Source: Paenibacillus radicis (ex Xue et al. 2023)
GTDB taxonomy: Bacteria > Bacillota > Bacilli > Paenibacillales > NBRC-103111
Assembly (NCBI RefSeq): GCF_024722015.1
Contig: NZ_JANQBD010000012.1
Coordinates: 62,001 to 126,000, forward strand
DNA length: 64,000 bases
Direction: 5' to 3'
In this document: positions 15,447-25,034 of the stretch, in pieces
How positions within the stretch are numbered: position 1 is the first letter of the stretch
Layout: each line of letters opens with the position of its first letter
The notes under the pieces: generated by a model
Told to the model about the DNA's origin: nothing
Databases searched by the model: none
What the model saw: the letters and a program-made list of their open reading frames with translations, nothing else
Program-made: the position numbers and the translations under genes

Positions 15447-17066
15447 TTACCCTCCTTGTTTCATTGCCCCGCTGTAGGCCAAGGGCGACACACCCATTTC
15501 ATTTTTAAACAGCTGGATAAAATAACGCTTATTATCGTAGCCTAACAAATAAGAGATTTCTTCCACTGTTTTGTCCGTGTTATCCAACAGCTCTTTAGCC
15601 TTATTCATCTTGGTTTGGATTACATACTCGATAAAAGTCAACCCGGTTTCCTTTTTATACAACCTGCTGAAGTAGGATGAATTCAAATGCAGGTAATCAG
15701 CCACCTCCTCTAACGTTATTTTTTGATGCAGATGCTCCTCCACATATCTCTGAGCTTTACTGATTTCTTCGCGCTTGGATTGTTTGAAAATAGTGCCCAT
15801 TTGCTCAAGCATTTCATGCAGATGCACAAGCATCCAACTTTTTAATTGATTCGTATGTTCAATTTCGCTCATCGTACTGTGGAGAACCTCAACAGAGTAA
15901 TTGGTTTGGAACTTTTGCAGCGATTTGAATTTGACCCGCATGTCCAGCAGAAGCTTCAAAACCCATTCTTTTATCATTTCGGGAGGAAAACGCTCTGTTT
16001 CCACAAAGGACATCCATCTGGCAGCCGCCTCCTCCAAGCCTTGGGCATCTTCATGCAAAATAAGCTGCTTCATTTCCTCCAACGCTTGCAAAAAGTAGGT
16101 AAATAAATCAGCCTTCGTAAATTCTTCTTTCGTGATCGCACCAATAAACCCCTCAGGCAAATAAAACCGATGATCCCATGTATGTAAAAGCTTCAATAGG
16201 TTAGCCTTGAGCTCCATCGGCTGGCTGCATCGATCACCTACATAAAAAGAAGCTTCTACCCTCAAATATTTATTCAGTGATTCCTGAACTTTTTTGATTG
16301 TATCGTAGACCAAGCTGTAGCCATTCTCCTTCAAAGTCAGACGGCAAGGGATGAGCATAAATCCTGACTTGATGCTATAACGAAAGCTGACCGATCCCTT
16401 CACCGGCCCGAGTACTTCGTCCATCACATTTTCTAGTGCGTAGAGCAGCATATCGTCGGACATATTCAAATTCTTCTTCGTTTGCGTATGCCGTTCGATG
16501 GTGTAGAGCACAAGCATATAAGGATTTGCGTCAAAATCAATACCATACTGCTTGATTACATTCAGCCACTCTTCCAAATGCCATATCGGATTATTCAATG
16601 TACCCAGCAAAAATTTCTGCTTCAGCTCCGCCTTGTTGTCATTTACAATATGCTCCAGTTGATGTCTCTGCTTGCGATTCTCGCTCTGCTCATCCAAGCG
16701 TCCGCAAAGCTGCCGCAATTGGAAAGCAATCGTATCCGGTGTTATGCTCTCCTTCAACACATAATCCTGCACATTAAGCTTTACCGCCTGCTGAGCATAC
16801 TGAAAGTCGTTATAACAAGAAAGGATTATCGTACAAAGCTCTCCGTTTAATGCTTTTAGCTGCCGGATCAGCTCGATTCCCGATATTTGCGGCATGCCGA
16901 TGTCTGTAATCAGAATGTCAGGCATTTCCGATTTTGCTTGCTCAAGCGCTTCAAGGGGATTTTCATACATACCATACAGCTGCAGATCCAGCTCATTCCA
17001 AGGGATGACTTGTGACAAATATTCCAGAACAGGGTAATCATCATCGACCAACATAACTTTATACAT
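15447..17066 (-). CDS. Response regulator with AraC-type DNA-binding domain (YesN-like)
   Basis: The protein has 539 residues. The receiver domain spans about 1-120 (MYKVMLVDDDYP) with acidic residues Asp8-Asp10 and phospho-acceptor Asp55 (ILITDIGMP). A long central helical region of about 300 residues follows, and then an AraC helix-turn-helix at about 435-537 (ITLEEVADYLHLNSSYFSRLY; VEEISYLLGYDNKRYFIQLF). The large insert is common in YesN-type regulators. The start at 17066 has GGAGGAG 8 bases upstream and overlaps the kinase stop by 8 bases, so the two are translationally coupled. It most likely controls the sugar transporter genes of the same operon. Confidence 0.92.
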   Translation of the reverse strand: MYKVMLVDDDYPVLEYLSQVIPWNELDLQLYGMYENPLEALEQAKSEMPDILITDIGMPQISGIELIRQLKALNGELCTIILSCYNDFQYAQQAVKLNVQDYVLKESITPDTIAFQLRQLCGRLDEQSENRKQRHQLEHIVNDNKAELKQKFLLGTLNNPIWHLEEWLNVIKQYGIDFDANPYMLVLYTIERHTQTKKNLNMSDDMLLYALENVMDEVLGPVKGSVSFRYSIKSGFMLIPCRLTLKENGYSLVYDTIKKVQESLNKYLRVEASFYVGDRCSQPMELKANLLKLLHTWDHRFYLPEGFIGAITKEEFTKADLFTYFLQALEEMKQLILHEDAQGLEEAAARWMSFVETERFPPEMIKEWVLKLLLDMRVKFKSLQKFQTNYSVEVLHSTMSEIEHTNQLKSWMLVHLHEMLEQMGTIFKQSKREEISKAQRYVEEHLHQKITLEEVADYLHLNSSYFSRLYKKETGLTFIEYVIQTKMNKAKELLDNTDKTVEEISYLLGYDNKRYFIQLFKNEMGVSPLAYSGAMKQGG

Positions 17067-18891
17067 CTGATTGCTCCTCCCTGCGGCGCCCCTTTGGAAT
17101 ATAAATGTGGATCTTAGTACCCACACCATCCTCGCTTTCAATCGATAGCGTGCTGTCGTAACCATATATTAACTGCAGGCGTTCATAAGCATTTTTTAAA
17201 CCGATTCCTGAGACACCTGTATAGTTAAAGCTGCTTTCCTCCGTATCCGTATTTCCGGAAAATAATTTCTTTCGCAGCTCATCCAACATCTCCTGCTTCA
17301 TTCCCTCTCCGTTGTCCTCCACAATAACAGCTAATCCATTGGCGTCCTTCCGGCTGGAGATTCGAACGCTTCCTCCCTTATGCTTCAATCCGTGATTGAT
17401 GGCATTTTCTACAAAAGGTTGAATGGAGAAGCGCGGGACTTCTTCCAATAATGTCTCCGAAGCAGGGTTAAGCTCCAATACAATCGGCTCCTTATGTCTA
17501 AAGTTGACCAGCAACACATAGTTAGAGATCAGCTCCAGCTCATCGTGCAAAGAAATATACTCATTATTGCGATTGATGGTCATTCGAAGAAACGCAGATA
17601 AAGAACCGAGCAATTCAGCATTTTCCAAATCGCCCTTCATCCATATTTTCATCCGAACGGAATTAATAATATTGAACAGGAAGTGAGGGTTCACCTGTGC
17701 CTGCAGCATCTCAAGCTCCGCCGCCCGCTTCCCCGTCTGCTCCAAAGTAATCTGCCCAATCATTTGCTGTATACGGTCGAGCATATAATCGAATGAATGG
17801 GCAAATTCTCCGATTTCATCTTTAGTCGTTATATTTGATCTGATGGATAAATTGCCTGATCGTACTTTGGCAGCTACCTTACCCAACAGCTTGATCGGCT
17901 TGGTCCATTGATTCATAAGGTAGAGCAATATAACCAAAAACAAGCCAAAGCACGTAATAGTCAGCAGTAAAACATTTTGATGGACACGGCTGATTTTATC
18001 GATCGCTTCTTTATAAGGCGCCAAGCTTACTAAATACCAATCCGAGAACGGCAGCTTATGTGTGACCAGCAAAAAATCTTTGTTCTGATCTTTAACGATG
18101 AGCGGATTCTCGTTCTCATTGCCTCCGATCCCCACCCCATTGCGTTTCATGTAGGGAAACGTCGTACCGATTTTGGCTGGGTTCGTGTGCGAGAGCACAG
18201 CTCCGCTGCTGTTCACCAGCATAATCTCCTGCGTACTGTTGTAATTTTGAAAAATATTATGTATATCCGTTTCGAACATACTGGCGATAATATACCCGCT
18301 TGTGATAGAGGAATTTCGGATCGTACGGGCAACCGTAATCAGATACGGACTTTTACGCGCACTTGAAGCAATATAGTTAGCCTGCGTTCCAACCCAATAG
18401 GTATCCAATGCATCTAAATTTTCCAGTTGCTGAAACCAGTCCAGACGAGTGAAATTCAACGGATCGTAATCCTGAAATTCGGAATAATTGGAGTAAGCGG
18501 TTCCCGCAGTATCTATGACGGCCAAATAAACTGGATTGCTTGCAGCCGTCTCCACATTGGCGAACTTCTCGTTCATCTTCTTTATATGAAAAAATTGGGC
18601 TGTAGAGCCCTTATCCGGAATCCTGTCATTCAAAATAGCAGTAACCTCATTATCAAACTGAATGACATTCGTGGTGTATATCATATTGCTGATCAGATTC
18701 GTAATATAAATATCCATTGTGTGCAAAGATTGCTCCATATTAGCAACCGCCTGTTCCTTAAGCACATCCTTGGTGGCATAGTTGGATATAAGCACAGCAA
18801 TGACCATTGGAACAATCAAACATAGAATCGAGGAAACGAGCAGCTTTTGCCTAAATGATTTGATGTTAAAGATGTGTGCCCTTCCGTTCAT
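17059..18891 (-). CDS. Sensor histidine kinase (YesM-like)
   Basis: This 610-residue membrane kinase has TM1 at about 18-36, an extracellular Cache-type sensor region at about 40-300, TM2 at 306-326, and a HAMP domain at 327-379. The His_kinase domain carries the phospho-acceptor His403 in QAQVNPHFLFN. The HATPase domain has the N-box FVENAINHGLKH, and the G-box is VEDNGEGM. It should sense an extracellular sugar or a ligand-loaded binding protein and phosphorylate the 539-residue regulator encoded downstream. It is part of the operon that begins with two permeases and a binding protein. Confidence 0.93.
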   Translation of the reverse strand: MNGRAHIFNIKSFRQKLLVSSILCLIVPMVIAVLISNYATKDVLKEQAVANMEQSLHTMDIYITNLISNMIYTTNVIQFDNEVTAILNDRIPDKGSTAQFFHIKKMNEKFANVETAASNPVYLAVIDTAGTAYSNYSEFQDYDPLNFTRLDWFQQLENLDALDTYWVGTQANYIASSARKSPYLITVARTIRNSSITSGYIIASMFETDIHNIFQNYNSTQEIMLVNSSGAVLSHTNPAKIGTTFPYMKRNGVGIGGNENENPLIVKDQNKDFLLVTHKLPFSDWYLVSLAPYKEAIDKISRVHQNVLLLTITCFGLFLVILLYLMNQWTKPIKLLGKVAAKVRSGNLSIRSNITTKDEIGEFAHSFDYMLDRIQQMIGQITLEQTGKRAAELEMLQAQVNPHFLFNIINSVRMKIWMKGDLENAELLGSLSAFLRMTINRNNEYISLHDELELISNYVLLVNFRHKEPIVLELNPASETLLEEVPRFSIQPFVENAINHGLKHKGGSVRISSRKDANGLAVIVEDNGEGMKQEMLDELRKKLFSGNTDTEESSFNYTGVSGIGLKNAYERLQLIYGYDSTLSIESEDGVGTKIHIYIPKGRRREEQSDV

Positions 18892-18919
18892 ACACTCACT
18901 TCTTTTCCGTTGTTAAGAA

Positions 18920-18952
18920 AAGGATCGAGGAGATATCTTCTCCTTGATCCTT
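18920..18952 (-). other. Intercistronic hairpin between transporter and kinase genes
   Basis: A 14-bp stem with one mismatch (18920-18933 with 18939-18952) fills the 76-base gap between the binding-protein stop and the kinase start. No U-run follows on the minus strand, so it is more likely a processing or partial attenuation stem that lowers kinase/regulator expression relative to the transporter (inference). Confidence 0.5.
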
Positions 18953-18967
18953 ATACTTTAAGTTTCA

Positions 18968-20308
18968 TTACTTTTTGTTTGCCGACACTATTTTGTTCAA
19001 TGCTTCGGTCCCTTTGGAAATCGTTGTATTGAGGTCCTGGACGCCAAGTAAAAATTTTTCCGTTTCAGCATTGAATGCTTTCGAGGCTTCCGCACTATAT
19101 GACGGAGGCATATCCAGCTCTGCAAACTTGAATGTATTCAATACGTGCAGGAGCGATTCCTTATCCATAAATTGCGGTTGCGCCACATTACTCATGACCG
19201 TATCTACAAGCTTGGATTTATCCGCTTTCTTCCATGCCGGAAACTCCTTGCCTTGAAGAACCAACCCTTCCGTCGATAAATACCTTGCCACCTTATAGGC
19301 TTCTTCCTTATGCTTAGACTTGGAGGATACGGCGATGAAATCTCCATTAACTCCCGTTAATCCGCTCGGATCATCCTTGGAAAACTTAGGATATGGAGCG
19401 TATACCGTTTTGAAGGTTGCCGGCAGCTGTGCCGTGCCTCCGGATTCCTTTACTAGCCAGGACCCGTCAAATACCATAGCGATATTACCTTTCATATAAG
19501 CGGCCCGGCTATCCAGCTTTTGCGCGATGATATCTGCATACGGCATTGCCGTTTTATCAATTTGCTGCGCTTTCCACATCATTTCCAATGATTTTTTTGT
19601 TCGAGCGTTATCGAGATTTGGCGTTCCGTCTTTTCTATACATCCCATTTTCCTGCGCTTGATTCGAGAGCACGGGATTCAACAAAGTATTATGAAAATGT
19701 CCCCCGTATATTTTTTTAACACCCTCGCCTTTAGTCAGCTTCCTGGCATAATCCATGTAATCATCCCACGTCCAATCCGTTGGTACGGGAAGTCCGGCAG
19801 CATCCAAATATTCTTTATTCAACAGTACCAGCTTTGCACTGTATTTTCCAGGTATAGCGTAATATTTCCCATTAAATTTCATATCCAGCATGTATTCTTC
19901 GGTGTAATTGATTCCTTCCTTCTTCATATACTCATCAAGCGGCTCCAGCATCCCCATGCCAATACGCTGCGTGTAACTACTGGAGCTATTCAGTACAAAG
20001 ACGTCTAACTGCTCACCGGATGCAGCCAATAAATCCAGCTTTTTCATCGCGTCAATCGCACTTTCAGTTAGAAATTCATACTCAAGCTTAATACTGGGGT
20101 TCTTGGCATTGAAATCGTCAACCGCCTTGTTGATCGCTTCCCTTTCGTTCGTGTACCAACTGTGCAGCTTGATGACGATTGGCTTCTTTTCAGTCGAATT
20201 GACGTCTTTATTTTTCGTGTCCGGCGTGCTTTGCCCAGAGGAACAACCGATCATTGTGCCAAAGGATAAGACAACTATAGGCAGAACCGCTATCCATTTA
20301 ATTTTCAA
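18968..20308 (-). CDS. Extracellular sugar-binding lipoprotein
   Basis: The protein has 446 residues from a TTG start at 20308, chosen because GTAGGGGG lies 6 bases before it and the product then begins with a clean lipoprotein signal (MKIKWIAVLP...TMIGC, Cys22). Another TTG at 20341 overlaps the permease stop codon (TTGA) and cannot be excluded. The mature part matches family 1 solute-binding proteins (VIKLHSWYTNEREAINKAV; WTWDDYMDYARKLTKG). It is the receptor for the two upstream permeases, and probably the signal partner of the kinase that follows. The ligand is unknown, likely an oligosaccharide. Confidence 0.88.
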   Translation of the reverse strand: MKIKWIAVLPIVVLSFGTMIGCSSGQSTPDTKNKDVNSTEKKPIVIKLHSWYTNEREAINKAVDDFNAKNPSIKLEYEFLTESAIDAMKKLDLLAASGEQLDVFVLNSSSSYTQRIGMGMLEPLDEYMKKEGINYTEEYMLDMKFNGKYYAIPGKYSAKLVLLNKEYLDAAGLPVPTDWTWDDYMDYARKLTKGEGVKKIYGGHFHNTLLNPVLSNQAQENGMYRKDGTPNLDNARTKKSLEMMWKAQQIDKTAMPYADIIAQKLDSRAAYMKGNIAMVFDGSWLVKESGGTAQLPATFKTVYAPYPKFSKDDPSGLTGVNGDFIAVSSKSKHKEEAYKVARYLSTEGLVLQGKEFPAWKKADKSKLVDTVMSNVAQPQFMDKESLLHVLNTFKFAELDMPPSYSAEASKAFNAETEKFLLGVQDLNTTISKGTEALNKIVSANKK

Positions 20309-20337
20309 CCTATTTCCCCCTACTAAACGTTTGAATT

Positions 20338-21168
20338 TCAACCTTTTACACCCCCAAGAGATATCCCTTCAATAACCTGCCTTTGCCCAATAACGAAAAT
20401 AACGAGCAGTGGAATAATCGCTGAAACGGTGCCTGCCATAATAAGTGAATAAAATTGACCATTTTCGTCTGCAAAAGATTGAATGCCTAATTGAAGCGTA
20501 TACAAATGCTCGGATCGAAGAAATATGAGCGGATTCTGATAATCATTCCAGCTCCATATAAATCGCAAAATCGCATAAGTGGCAATCGCCGGACGAACAA
20601 GAGGGATACCGATATATAAGAATGTCCGATAATGCCCTGCACCGTCAAGCTTTGCTGATTCCAAGAGCTCCTTATTAATTCCAATAAAAAACTGCCTCAG
20701 TAAAAAGGTCCCGAGCACGCTAAAGCTGCCTAGCAAAATGAGACCCGTATGACTGTCAAACAATTGCAACCATCGGTAGAAAATGAACTGCGGTACCAGA
20801 ATCGCTTCATGCGGAATCATATATGTACATAACAGCAGGAGGAAAAGCACATTTTTCCCTTTAAAATCGATTTTCGAAAATCCATAGCCAGCCATGCAAG
20901 AAATCACAATGGACAAGCATGTTGTGATGCCGGTTACTTTCAGAGAGTTCCAATAGAAAAGCGGGAAGGGGGATTTCCCCATCCAAACAGCTTTATAATT
21001 TTGCACCGCATTCCAGTGCTGAGGAATCCATTCTACGGGATAGTTGAACACATCAGCCTCGGGCTTCAATGAGGCAGAAAGCATCCAGATAAACGGTAGC
21101 AGAAAAGCGATTCCTAAACAAGACATGATAACGGTGATAATCATTTTTGTCGGGCTGAGCCTCGTCAT
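20338..21168 (-). CDS. Carbohydrate ABC transporter permease, MalG type
   Basis: The 276-residue protein has about six transmembrane segments and the EAA loop ELLESAKLDGAGHYRTFLYIGIPLVRP, ending in VIEGISLGGVKG, typical of MalG/LplC-class permeases. It lies 14 bases after the other permease gene and its stop overlaps a possible TTG start of the binding-protein gene. It forms the inner-membrane channel with the 21183-22118 product. No ATPase gene is in this operon, again suggesting a shared ATPase encoded elsewhere. Confidence 0.9.
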   Translation of the reverse strand: MTRLSPTKMIITVIMSCLGIAFLLPFIWMLSASLKPEADVFNYPVEWIPQHWNAVQNYKAVWMGKSPFPLFYWNSLKVTGITTCLSIVISCMAGYGFSKIDFKGKNVLFLLLLCTYMIPHEAILVPQFIFYRWLQLFDSHTGLILLGSFSVLGTFLLRQFFIGINKELLESAKLDGAGHYRTFLYIGIPLVRPAIATYAILRFIWSWNDYQNPLIFLRSEHLYTLQLGIQSFADENGQFYSLIMAGTVSAIIPLLVIFVIGQRQVIEGISLGGVKG

Positions 21169-21182
21169 GCCTCCAACTCCCC

Positions 21183-22118
21183 TTAATAGTTAACCCATTT
21201 CTTTTGCCCATACCATTGGATAAGGGTGATAATTAAGACGAACACGAAGAGCACCAATGCCATCGCCGATGCATACCCGATATTCAAATTAATGAAAGCC
21301 GTTTCATACAAATAATAAACGAGAACCGAGGTCGACCGCGCCGGACCTCCCTGCGTCAAAACACTAATAATATTAAACACTTTGAAGGAACCGATAATCC
21401 CTGTCACCAGTAAGAAGAACGATGTCGGCGATAGCATGGGAATGGTTATTCGCGTGAGCTGTACCCACGGACTAGCTCCATCCATTTCCGCCGCTTCGTA
21501 AAGATCCTTCGGAATTGACTGTAAGCCGGCCATATAAATAATAAGGTTAAACCCGATACCCGCCCAAGTCATTATCCCCATTAGAGAAGGAAGCGCATAA
21601 TCTACATCGGCCAGCCATTTGGGAGGGTTGGAAATTCCCATGGAGATCAGCATTTGATTGACCGGACCATGGCTCGGATGAAATAAGACTTGCCAGACGA
21701 TTCCAATAGCTACAATACTCGAAATATACGGCATAAAATAAATAATTTTAAAGAAGTCCTTGCCATAAACCGATTTATTGATAACAACCGCCAAGAGAAG
21801 AGCGAGGATCATCGTCAAGGGAACGATCAGAATGAAAAGCATATTATTCGTAATCGCCCTCCAAAAAATCGGATCGGCCTCTAACCGCTTAAAGTTTCCT
21901 AAGCCTACGAATTTCATCTGATCAATTCCCGCAACAAAGTTCCAGTCGGCAAAGCTTAACAACAATGAAGCGATGACAGGCACCATTACCAACAAGAGAA
22001 CTCCGAGCAGCATCGGACCCACGAATACATAACCGGTCAGCGTTTCGATGAGCCGAAGCCGACTCTTGCCAACCGCTGCCTTTCTTGCCTGCAAACCGAC
22101 AGCCGTATTGGAATGCAA
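21183..22118 (-). CDS. Carbohydrate ABC transporter permease, MalF type
   Basis: The 311-residue protein has six predicted transmembrane helices and the EAA motif DLYEAAEMDGASPWVQLTRITIPMLSP. The start is a TTG at 22118 (MHSNTAV), with AAAGGGG 8 bases upstream; there is no nearby ATG with a ribosome site. It is the first gene of a six-gene operon containing transporter, two-component system and hydrolase. The promoter region immediately upstream contains a TATAAT box and a perfect palindrome at the likely start site. Confidence 0.9.
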   Translation of the reverse strand: MHSNTAVGLQARKAAVGKSRLRLIETLTGYVFVGPMLLGVLLLVMVPVIASLLLSFADWNFVAGIDQMKFVGLGNFKRLEADPIFWRAITNNMLFILIVPLTMILALLLAVVINKSVYGKDFFKIIYFMPYISSIVAIGIVWQVLFHPSHGPVNQMLISMGISNPPKWLADVDYALPSLMGIMTWAGIGFNLIIYMAGLQSIPKDLYEAAEMDGASPWVQLTRITIPMLSPTSFFLLVTGIIGSFKVFNIISVLTQGGPARSTSVLVYYLYETAFINLNIGYASAMALVLFVFVLIITLIQWYGQKKWVNY

Positions 22119-22146
22119 TGAAATATCCCCTTTCCATAAGAAGCTT

Positions 22147-22162
22147 TTAGTTGATCAACTAA
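22147..22162. promoter_or_regulatory. 16-bp perfect palindrome TTAGTTGATCAACTAA, candidate operator
   Basis: The palindrome lies about 10 bases downstream of the -10 box of the six-gene operon, covering roughly +3 to +18. That is a classic repressor position. It resembles half-sites of ROK-family operators (TTAGTTTG in XylR sites), but no such regulator gene is in the window. Confidence 0.55.
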
Positions 22163-22171
22163 GTTAGTTTC

Positions 22172-22200
22172 ATTATAGAGAAGCAAATTTTTTTTCGTAA
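22172..22200 (-). promoter_or_regulatory. Probable promoter of the six-gene sugar operon
   Basis: Minus strand TATAAT lies at 22177-22172. A weak -35 (TTACGA, 22200-22195) sits 17 bases upstream after an A/T-rich spacer. A poor -35 fits a promoter that needs an activator such as the AraC-type response regulator of this operon. Confidence 0.55.
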
Positions 22201-22276
22201 TGCAGAGGTTTGACCGAAATGTAATTATTTTTACTAAACCAATAAATGTAACAACAACACATATGTATAAACTAAA

Positions 22277-22312
22277 AAGCAGGAGACAAGGGTATCCCCG
22301 TTGCTCCTGCTT
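22277..22312 (-). terminator. Terminator of the CBO0543-family gene
   Basis: AAGCAGGAG (22277-22285) pairs with CTCCTGCTT (22304-22312), with further internal pairing. On the minus strand it is followed by TTTTAGTTT. It lies 37 bases past the stop codon at 22349. Confidence 0.8.
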
Positions 22313-22348
22313 GACCAACCAAACTTCACTTTTGAATTATAAAACTGC

Positions 22349-22942
22349 CTACACCTTAACGGCTTCCTTGTTTTCTATTTCAAAATCAATCCTTTTTGAA
22401 GAGTTAGTCGGTAATACATTCGCAAATACATCATTAAGACGTGAAAGTATGCCTGTACTCTTTTGCTTGGCTGCCGGTTTATTTTCTTTAGTCCATTCTT
22501 TTAATAATCCTACAAACCCTCTAATTGTGAACAAGGTGAAATTAATCGATACAAAAGTATGCAAAATAGACCAAGATTTCCATTTAAACAAATTCGTCTT
22601 TTTCTCCAATATCCATTGTGCTATAGACATAGGAACACTAAAGTATAAGCTTCTTAGAATGGTTACCGATGGTTTAGTATTGTATGTCGATCTTACCCAC
22701 AGCACGCTAAGGAGAGGATAAAATAGCAGATCATACAAAATATTCGTATCAAAAATTTTGGGGTAAGGGCGAACTGGATATTCAATTCTTTTGCTTTTAA
22801 TAAAAATGGAATCAATTGAGCTCGATAATACGCCTTTCGCGAAAAAAACAGTTAGGTACATAAGCAAGTTTTTTCGTTTAAACACGAATGGAATAGAGGC
22901 AAAACTAGATACCCACAGCAATCTTAACAATAACCTTTCCAA
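22349..22942 (-). CDS. CBO0543-family membrane protein
   Basis: The 197-residue protein matches the CBO0543 family common in Bacillus and Paenibacillus, recognised from the N-terminal pattern LERLLLRLLWVSSFASIPFVF, the block KRIEYPVRPYPKIFDTNILYDLLFYPL, and the overall helix layout. It has about four hydrophobic segments. The start is a TTG at 22942 with AGGGAGG upstream; the frame is open to 22966 but that TTG has no ribosome site. The C-terminal tail (about 155-197) is charged and cytoplasmic. Family function is unknown; members are often linked to sporulating Bacillota. It is monocistronic with a terminator. Confidence 0.75.
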   Translation of the reverse strand: MERLLLRLLWVSSFASIPFVFKRKNLLMYLTVFFAKGVLSSSIDSIFIKSKRIEYPVRPYPKIFDTNILYDLLFYPLLSVLWVRSTYNTKPSVTILRSLYFSVPMSIAQWILEKKTNLFKWKSWSILHTFVSINFTLFTIRGFVGLLKEWTKENKPAAKQKSTGILSRLNDVFANVLPTNSSKRIDFEIENKEAVKV

Positions 22943-23055
22943 ATTAAATTCCTCCCTACTTGGCAACCTCTTATAGTATTAAAAGAAAGGAACCTATCTA
23001 TGTATTTAAAATAATTCTAAATTTCGGAAAAACAGTGGACTCTAAACTACCCGCC

Positions 23056-23280
23056 AATACTAAATCCACGGAAGTGAGGGCAATGCGGAAGTAATTGTTC
23101 CTTTATTAGCTGGAAAGCCAAAAAAACAGAGGAATAACGGAAGCGCTTGTTCCGGTATCCCTCTGTTTTTATTCATAAATGTCCAATTCAGCCGACATAA
23201 CGGAATTCCTACTTCCGCTATTCCCTTAGATTAGAGCTGGCTGATGGAATAACGGAACTCTTAGTTCCGTACAAAATGCT
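23056..23280. repeat. Interspersed hairpin repeat, copy 2
   Basis: This is the closest relative of the element at 10530-10752, starting with nearly the same 45 bases (TACTAAATCCACGGAAGTG onward) and ending in GGAATAACGGAAC...GTTCCGTACAAAAT. The central stem (about 23122-23142 with 23150-23170) has a run of A/T on both sides, so it can also serve as a bidirectional terminator for the adenine deaminase gene that ends at 23301. Confidence 0.8.
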
Positions 23281-23300
23281 ACTTCTTATATACAATTGAA

Positions 23301-25013
23301 CTAATCACCGATTATTAAAGAAACAACTTTGCCTTCATTCACATCAATCAAACCATGATCCGTAATTTTCAACGCTGGGCTGACTGCCAATGAATGTGTG
23401 CTAATCGACATAATCGGGTTATAATGCTTATAGCCTAACGACTTCATCGCTTTGCGGATCGACTCCAGCTCCATAGCTGTCTGCTCCAACGAAGCTTCCG
23501 TTAAAATTCCGCCTACCGGAAGATGAAGATTGGCAAGCAGCTTACCTTCATCTACCACACAAAAGCCGCCTTGATTCTTAATCACTTCATTGGCAGCCAG
23601 CATCATATCCTCGACATTATGCCCTACAACAAGCAGGTTGTGATTGTCATGGGAATAAGACGTTGCTACGGCTCCTCGTTTGATCGTGTCGCCGCCGATT
23701 AAACCGTATGCTCGATTCCCGTTTTTTCCGTAGCGTTCAAATGTAGCAATGAGCCCGTAGCCACTTTCCTCCCAGCGAAGCTCGCCTTCACGAACTTCTG
23801 CCTCGCCCTTATGCTCTTCAGTAAAAGTCGAACCGTCTTTTACCATCATCACACGGCATGCATAGCGGCCATCCGCAGAATCTACTGCCACGGAGAAAGC
23901 TTTCTCATCCAGCAGCGGCAGTTTAACACTTGTGTAGTAATGCGCAGGAAAGGCACCCTGACTTGCTTTCGGGCTATATGACTCCGTGGCGTCGTATACT
24001 TTCCGGCCATCTTTAAATACTTGATCAATGGTTAGCTCCGAGAGGTTGGAAATCAATAAAAAATCACTGATTTTTCCAGGAGCAATAGCTCCACGATCAT
24101 ACATTCTCATTCTTCTCGACGGAGTGAAGGTACTCGCGTAAATCGCTTTCTCCGGCTCCATCCCCATTTCAATGGCTTTGCGAACGATATGGTTCAAATG
24201 CCCCCGCCGCTGGAAGGAATCCGGCATCACATCATCGGTTACGAAGCAGAAGTGCTCGGAAACATCATGCTGAATCAGATAGTCCATCACTTCTTGCGTC
24301 ATTGATTTTTCCTGGATCTCAATAAACATCCCTGCACCGATCCGTGCTTCCATTCCTTCAATCGTTTGATGGGTATGATCGGAATCTACCCCGCTGTATA
24401 TAACCCTTTGCAAATCCAGGTCAAGCAGCTTTGGGCAATGCCCTTCGATGATTAGATGCGGATAATTATTGCGGATATGATTTAAAATTTGATTCGTCTT
24501 GCAATCAGGATCCTTAATAATATCTACATAGTTCATAATCTCGCCTAAGCAAATGATTTTTTCCGAACGTAGGAGCTCATCCAAATCTTCAATTTCGATA
24601 GCTCCACCCGTCGTTTCCATGGAAGTTGCGGGTACTGAGCTTGGAATCGCATAAAACATATCGGCTACACAAGCTTTGCTCGCCTTGATCATTTCCCTCA
24701 CGCCATCAAGCCCAAAAACATTGGCCATTTCATGAGGCTCCGGCACTATGGTCGTTACTCCATTCTTAATAAGTCCATAAGAGAAAGTTTCCGGTGTAAC
24801 CATCGTGCTTTCAATATGAAGATGGATATCAATGAGTCCGGGAATCATGTAGCGTCCTTGTCCATCGAGACATTCACCCGCCTCGAAGCTTTCGGCGCCC
24901 CGATTTCCGATATATAGAAACTTTCCATCCAATACCGCGGCATTGCCAAGGATGAATTTTTTAAAATAGCTGTTGTAAATTTGCACATTTTCAATCAGCA
25001 AATCGACACGCAT
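23301..25013 (-). CDS. ade: Adenine deaminase
   Basis: The protein has 570 residues and is of the amidohydrolase superfamily type that converts adenine to hypoxanthine and ammonia in the cytoplasm. The metal site HxH is IDIHLHIEST (His64, His66). Further family blocks are GVTTIVPEPHEMANV, CLGEIMNYVDI, EGHCPKL, CFVTDDVMPD and the C-terminal VGGILTEA. Length is normal. The start ATG has GGAGG 9 bases upstream. It is the last gene of an operon holding a Pot-type importer and a nucleoside hydrolase, so imported purine nucleoside or adenine would be funnelled into hypoxanthine and the salvage pool. Confidence 0.93.
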   Translation of the reverse strand: MRVDLLIENVQIYNSYFKKFILGNAAVLDGKFLYIGNRGAESFEAGECLDGQGRYMIPGLIDIHLHIESTMVTPETFSYGLIKNGVTTIVPEPHEMANVFGLDGVREMIKASKACVADMFYAIPSSVPATSMETTGGAIEIEDLDELLRSEKIICLGEIMNYVDIIKDPDCKTNQILNHIRNNYPHLIIEGHCPKLLDLDLQRVIYSGVDSDHTHQTIEGMEARIGAGMFIEIQEKSMTQEVMDYLIQHDVSEHFCFVTDDVMPDSFQRRGHLNHIVRKAIEMGMEPEKAIYASTFTPSRRMRMYDRGAIAPGKISDFLLISNLSELTIDQVFKDGRKVYDATESYSPKASQGAFPAHYYTSVKLPLLDEKAFSVAVDSADGRYACRVMMVKDGSTFTEEHKGEAEVREGELRWEESGYGLIATFERYGKNGNRAYGLIGGDTIKRGAVATSYSHDNHNLLVVGHNVEDMMLAANEVIKNQGGFCVVDEGKLLANLHLPVGGILTEASLEQTAMELESIRKAMKSLGYKHYNPIMSISTHSLAVSPALKITDHGLIDVNEGKVVSLIIGD

Positions 25014-25034
25014 TTGCTTGCACCTCCAAGTTCA

